From NCBI GenBank assembly GCA_018223435.1, contig JAGTTO010000001.1, positions 620,001 to 684,000 on the forward strand: a stretch of 64,000 bases of DNA. The letters run 5' to 3'. A program made the translations under genes and the position numbers. This DNA comes from Lachnospiraceae bacterium Marseille-Q4251 (lineage in GTDB: Bacteria > Bacillota > Clostridia > Lachnospirales > Lachnospiraceae). Of the stretch, positions 39,216 to 47,025 are shown one piece after another; position 1 is the stretch's first letter, and every line of letters begins with the position of its first letter. The notes under the pieces are model-generated. The model saw only the letters and a program-made list of their open reading frames with translations. It searched no databases and had not been told where the DNA came from.

Positions 39216-40116
39216 CGTGAATGATCTCTTTGATATCATATCCGGCAACCTCCGTCTCGCTGATAAAAATTTCTTCCAGAGTCAGCGGAAGTACCTCGGA
39301 AAATACAGGGTCCTTCTCCTCTATACTCATAAGAATCTCCTGTCTCGTTCCCCGGGCGATGACCGTGAGGAGCGAGCCTCTTTTCTCGTACTGCACCACG
39401 TTCAGCTCTTCTAGGAGCTCTTTTTCCTTCTCCGGGTCCCGGATCACGCACTGGAGCTTGTGGATGTGATATTTCATATCCTCCAGATCCCTGGACAAAA
39501 GGATGCCGCCCTTGTGCAGAAGACCGATGTGATCGCAGATATCCTCCAGTTCACGAAGGCTGTGGGACGCAATGACCACGGAAAAATCGCGTTTGGAGAG
39601 TTCCCCGGCCAGGATGCTCTTCATGGCTTGACGCATCAGCGGATCCAGGCCGTCGAAGGTCTCGTCGCAGAGAAGATATTTGGTCCCGGCACAGATTCCA
39701 AGGAGCATGAGCACCTGACGCTTCATTCCTTTGGAAAAAGAAGCGAGTTTCCGTCTCCGGTCCAGCTGAAAGCGCTCCATGAGATCAAAGAAGCGGTACT
39801 CGTCAAAATGGGGATAGAGGATCTCGTAATATTCCGCCATGCTTTCCCCTGTGGCATTCGGAAAAAAATAGGCCTCGTCGGAGAGAAAGCAGATCCGCCC
39901 TTTGACTTTCGGATTTTCGTATACGTTTTCTCCGTCCACCATGACGCTGCCGGTATCCGGGCAGATCACACCGCACATGATCCGAAGGAGGGTGCTTTTT
40001 CCCGCTCCATTGGTCCCCACCAGCCCGAAAATGCTCTTTTCCTGGACTGCGGCGATGACGTTGTTCAGGGCGTCTGTGTTGGAGAATTTCTTATTTACAC
40101 CGTTAATTTCTATCAT
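39199..40116 (-). CDS. ABC transporter ATP-binding protein (YtrB-like exporter)
   Basis: 305 residues. Walker A GTNGAGKSTLLR, signature FSKGMKRQVLMLLG, Walker B LLCDETFDGLD and the switch His in IASHSLRELEDI. The start is the ATG of MIEINGV; the four-codon longer start consists of the ribosome site itself (GGAGGA). Probably the ATPase of the exporter with the permease that follows. A MITE-like element lies directly upstream at 40139. Confidence 0.92.
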   Translation of the reverse strand: MIEINGVNKKFSNTDALNNVIAAVQEKSIFGLVGTNGAGKSTLLRIMCGVICPDTGSVMVDGENVYENPKVKGRICFLSDEAYFFPNATGESMAEYYEILYPHFDEYRFFDLMERFQLDRRRKLASFSKGMKRQVLMLLGICAGTKYLLCDETFDGLDPLMRQAMKSILAGELSKRDFSVVIASHSLRELEDICDHIGLLHKGGILLSRDLEDMKYHIHKLQCVIRDPEKEKELLEELNVVQYEKRGSLLTVIARGTRQEILMSIEEKDPVFSEVLPLTLEEIFISETEVAGYDIKEIIHDAVKR

Positions 40117-40138
40117 AGGCTCCTCCATAGCGGGTTCC

Positions 40139-40383
40139 AGTACAGTGAAAATTAAGTATCTGCTATATTGACGCAGAATGATTTCTTCATATGCAAGGCG
40201 GAGGAATGAGGCGTAGCGGTGGCTACGTCGATTGACGACAACGCAGCAGATGAAAAATCAGGCAAGTCAATATGGCGGTTACTTAATATTCACTGTACTA
40301 GGTTCAAAAGTCTTATCGTGCAAGCACGAACGACTTTTGGAACTTTTGACCCTGGTAAGCAGATACTTAATTTTCACTGTACT
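40139..40383. mobile_element. MITE-like element with 25-bp perfect terminal inverted repeats
   Basis: Ends AGTACAGTGAAAATTAAGTA plus TCTGC at 40139-40163 and their exact reverse complement at 40359-40383. A third, degenerate end at 40275-40299 defines a nested 161-bp unit (40139-40299), and the rest (40300-40358) is another hairpin repeat. No coding capacity. It fills most of the 329-bp gap between the ATPase start and the next gene. Confidence 0.7.
40302..40343. repeat. Hairpin repeat with CGTGCAAGCACG core, copy 1
   Basis: GTTCAAAAGTC and GACTTTTGGAAC pair around an inner TCGTGC/GCACGA stem; followed by TTTTGACCCTGGTA. The second copy is at 46923-46964 with the same downstream sequence. 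Confidence 0.7.
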
Positions 40384-40400
40384 AGTATTCTTATATCACA

Positions 40401-40426
40401 AAGTCCCCTGCCAAAGCAAGGGACTT
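40401..40426. terminator. Hairpin after the TIGR01440 gene
   Basis: AAGTCCC/GGGACTT stem, with T5 after it on the plus strand and TTTGTGAT on the minus strand. Probably the terminator of the gene ending at 40446; it may be bidirectional. Confidence 0.5.
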
Positions 40427-40445
40427 CATTTTTAATTAAGAAAAC

Positions 40446-41003
40446 TTATAATAGATCGTGGTTATAATGCGCTCTCTCCCCGCCCACAAACTTCCGTCTT
40501 GTCCGGGCGCAGACCACATGAGCGGAACCGATGGTCTTCTGTTCGATCCGGACGGGAACCGCCACTTTCTTCAGATGCATGCCGATGAGAGTGTCGCCGA
40601 TATCAATTCCAGCATGGGCGCGGATCTCCTCGACGGCCACGGGGTCCTTAAAGCCTGCATAAGCAGCCGTGGCAAAGGAACCGCCGGCCTTGAGCTGAGG
40701 CACGACGTTGACCTCCTCATAGCCGTATTTCTCTGCTGCTGCCCGCTCCAGAATCAGCGCCCGGTTCAGATGCTCACAGCACTGGGCCGCGAGGAAAACG
40801 CCCTGCCTGTCCAGCTCTCCTTTGATTCCCTCAAAGACAGCCTGTCCGATCTCCGCGCTGGAATGGGTACCGATCTTCTCCGCTCCGATCTCGCTGCTCG
40901 AACAGCCTACCACCAGGAGCTCTCCTTCCTTCATTTTTGCCACCTCAAAAAGCTGGGCTGCTGCCCGCGCCGCTTCCTCTCTGATCATCTCAAGTGTCTC
41001 CAT
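40446..41003 (-). CDS. TIGR01440 family protein (YwlG-like)
   Basis: 185 residues. LLVVGCSSSEIGAEKIGTHS near the N terminus and AQCCEHLNRALILE are the conserved blocks of the UPF0340/YwlG family. Soluble, function not known. Complete. It follows the YdcF-like gene by 24 bases on the same strand and probably shares its transcript. Confidence 0.88.
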   Translation of the reverse strand: METLEMIREEAARAAAQLFEVAKMKEGELLVVGCSSSEIGAEKIGTHSSAEIGQAVFEGIKGELDRQGVFLAAQCCEHLNRALILERAAAEKYGYEEVNVVPQLKAGGSFATAAYAGFKDPVAVEEIRAHAGIDIGDTLIGMHLKKVAVPVRIEQKTIGSAHVVCARTRRKFVGGERAHYNHDLL

Positions 41004-41027
41004 AGTATTCCTTTCCGGCTTTTCGCC

Positions 41028-41756
41028 TTACCTGAGGGAGATATCCCCTCTCGCCACTGCTTTTATCATGGCAAAAAATTCCCGTACCAGATAGTGGATC
41101 TGATAAAGCGGGTCCGAGGGAGCCGCCAGTCCGCTCACATTCGTATACCCCTGCTTTTTCGCCATCTTAAGCGCCCGATAGATATGAAAGTTATTTGTCA
41201 CCAGTCCGACCTTCTTTTCCCGGTCGATGAGTTTTCCCGTATAATCCAGATTCTCACTGGTGGTTGTGGAGTCCGCCTCCACAAGAATCCTCTTTTCGTC
41301 GATGCCATGCAGCAACAGATACTCCTTCATAACCTCCGCTTCTGTGATGTCCTCCCCGGGGCCTCTGCCGCCGGAAACCACAGTGATCGTCCCGGGATTT
41401 TCTTCCAGATAAGCCAGCGCCGTATCCAGGCGCTTCCTTAAGGCCCTGCTCGGAACCGTTCCCCGGACCTGGGCTCCGAGAATCACCAGATAATCAAGTT
41501 CCGGCTTCCCTTTTGCAAACATACCGGTCATGATAAGGCCTTCCACCCCTGCAAAAATCAGGAGGCAGACCCCCAGGATGCCTCCCGCCGCCAGGGCTGC
41601 CGACTTCGGCAAATGCCATTTTCCAAAATGATGAAGGGCTCCCGAGGCTGAGAGAAAACCACCCACCAGAAGCCAGATCACGGAAAAATCCATGCCCACG
41701 CTGAGGAGCATTACAAAATAGACCAGACAGATTCCTCCAAGGATCATTGCAACCAT
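41028..41756 (-). CDS. YdcF family membrane protein (DUF218)
   Basis: 242 residues. Three or four hydrophobic segments in the first 85 residues, then the extracytoplasmic DUF218 domain: LVILGAQVRGTVPSRALRKR, VSGGRGPGEDITEAEVMKEY, ADSTTTSENLDYTGKL and TNNFHIYRALKMAKK. Related proteins (SanA/ElyC) act in envelope maintenance; the reaction is unknown. ATG with GGAGG 7 bases upstream. Confidence 0.9.
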   Translation of the reverse strand: MVAMILGGICLVYFVMLLSVGMDFSVIWLLVGGFLSASGALHHFGKWHLPKSAALAAGGILGVCLLIFAGVEGLIMTGMFAKGKPELDYLVILGAQVRGTVPSRALRKRLDTALAYLEENPGTITVVSGGRGPGEDITEAEVMKEYLLLHGIDEKRILVEADSTTTSENLDYTGKLIDREKKVGLVTNNFHIYRALKMAKKQGYTNVSGLAAPSDPLYQIHYLVREFFAMIKAVARGDISLR

Positions 41757-41780
41757 ACATATTCCTCCGAATTACAAGAA

Positions 41781-41808
41781 AAGGCGCCCGTTTTTCCACA
41801 GACGCCTT
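41781..41808 (-). terminator. Terminator after the SEC-C gene
   Basis: AAGGCG/CGCCTT stem around a T/A-rich loop, then TTTTC on the minus strand. Confidence 0.55.
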
Positions 41809-41821
41809 CTCCCTTACTTTC

Positions 41822-42328
41822 TTATTTATTTCTGCCGCAGCAGTATTTGTATTTCTTTCCGCTTCCGCAGGGGCAGGGATCGTTTCTGCCGATCTTCGGT
41901 CCTTTGACAACGGTGTTTGCCTTCTTTGCCTCGATGAAGAGTTTCTTCTTGTGATCCGGCTCGAAGATCTCGTCCCACATGGGCAGATCATACAGCCAGT
42001 CAGCCTTGGCGTCTACCATGTTCTTGTAGAGCATCTCTTTATCGAAAGCCAGGGTTACTTCAGTGTTCTCATCCATGGTCTCGATCGGGTTCGGCACTTT
42101 CAGGCTGTCATTGATACCATCCAGAAAACCTGCCATGGTCAGAACCTTGATGCCATATTTGTCAGCCAGCTCTTTTACGGTACCTTTTACAACCTCATCC
42201 GGATTGGAAAGGAGTTTCTCATAGATTCCTTTCTCGATGAGGAAATACTCGGTCCAGAATTTCTGCAGCTGTTTTTTATCAGCCTCCTGATTGTAGGCAA
42301 TCTCACGCCATTCCTGTAATAATCCCAT
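41822..42328 (-). CDS. SEC-C zinc-motif protein
   Basis: 168 residues. The C terminus [19 protein letters not shown] is the SEC-C zinc-binding motif also found at the end of SecA. The alpha-helical N-terminal part (1-140) is not recognised. Soluble. The promoter is TTGAAA-17-TATAAT at 42417-42445, and a terminator follows the gene, so it is monocistronic. The function in the cell is unknown; the motif suggests contact with protein or ribosome partners. Confidence 0.85.
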   Translation of the reverse strand: MGLLQEWREIAYNQEADKKQLQKFWTEYFLIEKGIYEKLLSNPDEVVKGTVKELADKYGIKVLTMAGFLDGINDSLKVPNPIETMDENTEVTLAFDKEMLYKNMVDAKADWLYDLPMWDEIFEPDHKKKLFIEAKKANTVVKGPKIGRNDPCPCGSGKKYKYCCGRNK

Positions 42329-42416
42329 TTTACTTATACCATCCTTTGTTTCAGATTAGTCATTGCCATGTCTATTTCATTCATAGGACATGGTGTCTTT
42401 ACGACACGCTTATTTT

Positions 42417-42445
42417 ATTATATACTAACTTTAAAATTTTTTCAA
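42417..42445 (-). promoter_or_regulatory. Promoter of the SEC-C gene
   Basis: TTGAAA and TATAAT with a 17-bp spacer. Confidence 0.75.
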
Positions 42446-42530
42446 CGCTTATTGCATAAACCTTTTCAAAAGGGTCATACTGTTAGTGTCTACAGAAGAG
42501 AAAATAGAATACTTATCCTCCCCTTAAAGA

Positions 42531-42559
42531 AGGCCGGCCGCCGAATGTGCAGCCGGCCT
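42531..42559 (-). terminator. Terminator of the RNase J - oxidoreductase operon
   Basis: AGGCCGGC/GCCGGCCT 8-bp stem followed by TCTTT, 7 bases after the oxidoreductase stop. Confidence 0.75.
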
Positions 42560-42565
42560 CTCCTT

Positions 42566-43531
42566 TTATTCAGGCTCTGTAGCGTCGATCTCGTCGAAAA
42601 GCTCCGCGCAGGAAAGCGTCGCGCTGTGGGGAACCACCGGGCTTTCACAAAGACCGATCTCCACGCAGCGGATCATCTCCTCGATCTCATAGGTAAAGCC
42701 GTTCTTCGTCACCTCATCCCGGAAATGTTCCAGAAGCTCACCTTTTTCTCCATAGAGGAAGGCCTCTGATGCATAATGGGGATAAGGAAGCTCGATGCGG
42801 CCTCTCTCTCCGTAGATGACCAGCCGCTCGTCGGTATCTGCGGCGAAGGTTGTCATAAGACTTGCCAGCGTCTCTTCAAATTCCAGCGTCACAATACTGC
42901 TCTCATCCACGCCGCTCTCGCTCCAGATAGCGGAAACAGTCCGGTTTTTCAGTTTCTGGCGGATGAGATACGTCGTGATCTCATAGGCATAAACCGTAAT
43001 ATCCTTGGAAGCGCCGCCCCCAAGCTTCGGTGAATAATAACGTTTTTCCGGATCCTGATCTGCCCGAAAACCGATGGTGCAATGGGCAAGCTTTGCCTTG
43101 CCGATTCTCCCTGTAGCCAGCCATTCTTCTGCTTCCCGCACGGCCGGTAGGAAGCGGCTCCAGAGGGCCTCCATGACAAAAATTCCTTTTCTCTCAGAGA
43201 GAGAAAAGACCTCCCTTGCCTCCCGGCTGTTTCGGAACATGGCTTTTTCGCAGAGCACGGGAACGCCGTATTTCAGGCAGAGCATCGAAAGACGGTGATG
43301 ATCGTTCGGTGTCACCGCAATGTAGGCTCCGTCCGGTTTTTCCATCTGAAGCATTTCTTCATAGTCCCCATAAGCCTTCACGACACCGTTTTTCTCTGCA
43401 AAATTCATTGCTTTTGTGAGGCTTTTGCTGGCCACGGCCACCACAGCCGCGCCCTCAATCAGAGAGACGGCCTCGCAGAATTTTCCGGCGATATTTCCGG
43501 CTCCCAGAATCACAAAACGAAATTCTTTCAT
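42566..43531 (-). CDS. Gfo/Idh/MocA family oxidoreductase
   Basis: 321 residues. N-terminal Rossmann fold with VILGAGNIAGKF, the family block AVTPNDHHRLS and VPVLCEKAM (the usual EKP is EKA here), then the alpha/beta C-terminal domain with LGGGASKDITVYA. NAD(P)-dependent sugar or inositol-type dehydrogenase; the substrate is not known. It begins 3 bases after the RNase J stop, so it is in the same operon, without an obvious functional link. Confidence 0.9.
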   Translation of the reverse strand: MKEFRFVILGAGNIAGKFCEAVSLIEGAAVVAVASKSLTKAMNFAEKNGVVKAYGDYEEMLQMEKPDGAYIAVTPNDHHRLSMLCLKYGVPVLCEKAMFRNSREAREVFSLSERKGIFVMEALWSRFLPAVREAEEWLATGRIGKAKLAHCTIGFRADQDPEKRYYSPKLGGGASKDITVYAYEITTYLIRQKLKNRTVSAIWSESGVDESSIVTLEFEETLASLMTTFAADTDERLVIYGERGRIELPYPHYASEAFLYGEKGELLEHFRDEVTKNGFTYEIEEMIRCVEIGLCESPVVPHSATLSCAELFDEIDATEPE

Positions 43532-43534
43532 GCG

Positions 43535-45205
43535 TTAAACCTCCATGATAATGGGGATAATTACCGGTTTTCTCTTGATCTTCTTCCAGAGGAACTCGTC
43601 CAGGGCATCCCGGATCTCTCCTTTGATCTTGCCCCACTCCCGGTAATTCTTCTTCTCGCAGCGTTTCACAGCTTCCATGGCCACGGCGCGGAGCTCCTGC
43701 ATGAGCTCGCCGGATTCTCTCACATAGACGAAGCCTCTGGAAATGATATCCGGGCCGGCCAGAAGGTTGTTGGTACCTTTTTCCAGGGAAAGAGTCACGA
43801 CAATGATACCGTTCTCGGAAAGGTTCTGGCGGTCGCGGATGACTATATTGCCCACATCGCCGATGCCAAGGCCATCCACAAAGACCTCGCGCGCGGTAAC
43901 TTTTCCGGTGACTTTTCCCTCCTCCTCTGAGAGCTCCAGCACGTCTCCTGACTGGATCAGCATAACTCTCTCATCGGGGATGCCAAGCTCCCGTGCAAGA
44001 CCTGCCGCTGCCGCCCGGTGACGGTATTCGCCGTGGACGGGGATCGCGTAGCGCGGTTTCAGTAAGGAATAGATAAGCTTCAGCTCTTCCTGGCAGGCGT
44101 GGCCGGATACATGGGTATCCTGGAAGATCACTGTAGCTCCTTTTTCCGTCAGTTCGTTGATGATGCGGGATACGGCTTTCTCATTTCCCGGAATCGGATT
44201 GGAGCTTAAAATGATCGTATCGTTGGGCTTAATCCGCACCTTTCTGTGGGTGCCGTCGGCCATACGGGACAGGGCTGCCATCTCCTCGCCCTGGCTTCCG
44301 GTAGTGATAAAGACAAGCTGCTCGTCGGGGTAACGGTTCATATCGTTAACACTGATGAGGGTCTTGTCCGGAATCTTCACATAGCCGAGGTCTGTGGCGA
44401 TCTCAATAACCGTCTCCATGCTCCGGCCCTGAAGGATAACCTTCCGGCCGTACTTGTGGGCCGTATTGATGAGCTGTTGCACACGATCTACATTGGAAGC
44501 GAAGGTTGCAACGATGATTCTTCTCTTCTTATGCTCTGCAAAAAGGGTATCAAAGGTCTTGGCTACCTTGGTCTCAGACGGGGTAAAGCCCGGGCGGAGG
44601 GCGTTGGTACTGTCGCTCAAAACAGCCAGCACTCCTTTTTTACCAATAATACTTAAGCGCTGCAGATCGATGGGTTCTCCAAAAAGCGGCGTATAATCCA
44701 CTTTGAAATCTCCGGTGTGGAGAATGACGCCTGCCGGCGTATAAATGGCGAGGGCAGAGGCTCCTGCGATGCTGTGGTTGGTCTTGATAAATTCCACCCG
44801 CATATCGCCTAAAACGACATAGCCGCCCTGTTTTACTACTTTGCGTCGGGTTTTCCGGATCAGATTGGCTTCCTTCAGCTTGTGCTCGATAAGGCCCATC
44901 GTAAGCCGTGTGGCATACACCGGCACATTCAGCTGAGGCAGGATGTAAGGCAGGGCTCCGATATGGTCCTCATGACCATGGGTGATAACGAAGCCTTTGA
45001 CTTTCTCTTTATTTTTCACCAGGTAGGAAACATCCGGGATCACCTTGTCGATACCCAGCATGTCGCCTTCCGGAAACGCGATTCCACAGTCTACCACCAC
45101 GATGGTATCTTCGTACTCGATGGCGGTAATGTTCATTCCGATCTTGTCAAGTCCCCCTAAAGGGATAATTTTTACTGATTTACTTTCTTTTTTGTCTGTT
45201 TTCAA
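43535..45205 (-). CDS. rnj: Ribonuclease J
   Basis: 556 residues. MBL motif VITHGHEDHIGALPYI (H76-H81), HTGDFKVDYTP, the beta-CASP block with PIPGNEKAV, HVSGHACQEEL and AIPVHGEYRH, and a C-terminal dimerisation domain. It is a 5'-3' exo- and endoribonuclease of mRNA decay and rRNA maturation. The start is TTG, 7 bases after AGGAG; the ATG within the ribosome site is out of frame. The promoter lies at 45321-45349, leaving a leader of about 110 nt. Whether it is J1 or J2 cannot be said. Confidence 0.94.
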   Translation of the reverse strand: MKTDKKESKSVKIIPLGGLDKIGMNITAIEYEDTIVVVDCGIAFPEGDMLGIDKVIPDVSYLVKNKEKVKGFVITHGHEDHIGALPYILPQLNVPVYATRLTMGLIEHKLKEANLIRKTRRKVVKQGGYVVLGDMRVEFIKTNHSIAGASALAIYTPAGVILHTGDFKVDYTPLFGEPIDLQRLSIIGKKGVLAVLSDSTNALRPGFTPSETKVAKTFDTLFAEHKKRRIIVATFASNVDRVQQLINTAHKYGRKVILQGRSMETVIEIATDLGYVKIPDKTLISVNDMNRYPDEQLVFITTGSQGEEMAALSRMADGTHRKVRIKPNDTIILSSNPIPGNEKAVSRIINELTEKGATVIFQDTHVSGHACQEELKLIYSLLKPRYAIPVHGEYRHRAAAAGLARELGIPDERVMLIQSGDVLELSEEEGKVTGKVTAREVFVDGLGIGDVGNIVIRDRQNLSENGIIVVTLSLEKGTNNLLAGPDIISRGFVYVRESGELMQELRAVAMEAVKRCEKKNYREWGKIKGEIRDALDEFLWKKIKRKPVIIPIIMEV

Positions 45206-45320
45206 TGTTCATCTCCTGCTGTTTTTTCCGCACGCCCACACGTCCCGGGCATGCTGTCTCATTATTTTTTATTCCGCCCGGCATCTCAAAAAAGAGACGC
45301 TCTCTTTTCACCCTTTTTAC

Positions 45321-45349
45321 AGTATAACCATTTTTTCCCTGATAGGCAA
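45321..45349 (-). promoter_or_regulatory. RNase J promoter
   Basis: TTGCCT and TATACT with a 17-bp spacer. Confidence 0.7.
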
Positions 45350-45398
45350 GCCCCGCTTTTTTTCAAGTTGCCCAAAATTTTCTCCCGGAAACAAAAAA

Positions 45399-45438
45399 AT
45401 CCGCCAAAAACCGGCAGTTTCGCCGATCTTTGACGGAT
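45399..45438 (-). terminator. Terminator of the MATE exporter gene
   Basis: TCCG...CGGA outer stem and CGGC/GCCG inner stem, then T7 on the minus strand. Confidence 0.75.
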
Positions 45439-45445
45439 AAAAAAT

Positions 45446-46792
45446 TTATGCGGCAGCGTTCTCCTCCGACGGAAATTTCCGTATAACGGAGAAATAAGTG
45501 ATGATCAGAATCACATCTGCCAGAATCCAGGCTGCCGGGGAGGCGAAAGCCACACCCAGAAAGCCCAGCCTTCCCACAAGACCAAAGGCCACGGAGGCAC
45601 GGCCGACAAGCTCGAAAACGCCGGCAAACATGGCGATGAAGCTGTAGCCCATGGCCTGAATGCTGTTTCTCAGGATAAAGATCAGCATCAGGAAGGGATA
45701 AAACGATGAGATCACCCGGAGGAAGAGCTGAATCTGATCCATGAGCTCCGTCTCATTGGAATCGATAAAGAGCAGGGCGATATATCTGCCTGCGCTCCAG
45801 ACAATCACAAAGGAAATCACACAGAGGCAGGCACAGATCAGACAGGCACAACGGATGCCCTTCCGGATTCTGCCATACTCCTTCGCTCCGAGGTTCTGAC
45901 TGCAGTAGGTGGCCATCGTGGTTCCCATGCTCTCAAAGACTGCTGAGAAAATGAAGGAAATCTTGTTTCCCGCAGTCATGGCCGCCACGGAAACGGAACC
46001 CAGACCGTTTACCGCGCTCTGCAAAATGACGCCGCCCACAGCCGTGATGGAAAACTGCAGCGCCATGGGAATACCCTGTTTTAAGAGAGCGCCCATTTTT
46101 TCCAGGGAAACCTGGAACTCTTCCTTCCGAATCCGAAGCACCTCATAATGACGGAACATGTAGAAAAGACAGAGGACGCCGGAAATTCCCTGGGAAGTCA
46201 CCGTCGCCACAGCCACGCCCGTGGTTCCCATATGGAAGACGATGACAAAGAGAAGGTCCAGAATGATATTCAGGACGGAAGAAAAAATCAGGGCAAAAAG
46301 CGGGGTCCGGCTGTCTCCAATCGCCCTCAAAATCGCGGAAGCCGCATTATAGAGCATGGAGAAAAAAGTTCCCGCCAGGATCCAGATGAGATAGTTATAG
46401 GAATCGGAAAAAATCTCCTCCGGAGTTCCGGTCAGTTCCAGAATATCCTTACAGAAATACATCGTGAGCGGCGTCATGATGGCCGAGATGATGACGATGA
46501 GGTAAAAACCGTTCGCCATATAGTTTCTCATGCCTTCGTAGTCCTTCGCTCCGAAGCGCTGGCCCACTTTGACGCCAAAACCGATCGTGATGCCCATGGC
46601 GAAGCCCAGAATCAGAAAGTTGATGGAACCGGTGGCTCCCACTCCTGCCAGGGCGTTGACTCCCACGAATTTTCCCACGACAATCGTATCCACCATACTG
46701 TAAAACTGCTGGAACACACTGCCCAGAAGCACGGGGATAAAAAATTTCAGTATCAGTCCCAGAGGATTGCCCCGGGTCATATCCTTGCTCAT
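45446..46792 (-). CDS. MATE family efflux transporter
   Basis: 448 residues, 12 predicted membrane helices. N-terminal block MTRGNPLGLILKFFIPVLLG with QFYSMVDTIVVGKFVGVNAL, typical of the NorM/DinF-like group, and the second-half repeat with LQSAVNGLGSVSVAAMTAG. It exports cationic drugs or metabolites with sodium or proton import. The start is the ATG of MSKDMTRG with AAAGGAGG; a frame extending to 46864 has no ribosome site. Monocistronic, with its own terminator. Confidence 0.92.
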   Translation of the reverse strand: MSKDMTRGNPLGLILKFFIPVLLGSVFQQFYSMVDTIVVGKFVGVNALAGVGATGSINFLILGFAMGITIGFGVKVGQRFGAKDYEGMRNYMANGFYLIVIISAIMTPLTMYFCKDILELTGTPEEIFSDSYNYLIWILAGTFFSMLYNAASAILRAIGDSRTPLFALIFSSVLNIILDLLFVIVFHMGTTGVAVATVTSQGISGVLCLFYMFRHYEVLRIRKEEFQVSLEKMGALLKQGIPMALQFSITAVGGVILQSAVNGLGSVSVAAMTAGNKISFIFSAVFESMGTTMATYCSQNLGAKEYGRIRKGIRCACLICACLCVISFVIVWSAGRYIALLFIDSNETELMDQIQLFLRVISSFYPFLMLIFILRNSIQAMGYSFIAMFAGVFELVGRASVAFGLVGRLGFLGVAFASPAAWILADVILIITYFSVIRKFPSEENAAA

Positions 46793-46922
46793 TTGTTTCT
46801 CCTCCTTTAGCACATACCTACGAATTGCTCCGCTGCAAAGCAGCTCTCGTAATTCTGCAAACATTCGAAATCCGCTGATTTACTGCGTAAATCGCTACTT
46901 TCTCATGTTTGGCGGGTCCCAA

Positions 46923-46964
46923 GTTCAAAATCCTTATCGTGCAAGCACGAACGGCTTTTTGAAC
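46923..46964. repeat. Hairpin repeat with CGTGCAAGCACG core, copy 2
   Basis: GTTCAAAA/TTTTGAAC stem around TCGTGCAAGCACGA, followed by the same TTTTGACCCTGGTA as at 40344. It lies between the MATE and BceB genes. Two more hairpins (GCTGC/GCAGC, GATTTAC/GTAAATC) lie just before it at 46820-46895. Confidence 0.65.
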
Positions 46965-47025
46965 TTTTGACCCTGGTATTCAAAGTATATCAGGAGTTTT
47001 TCCAAAGAGCAACTGTCTTTTTTGT

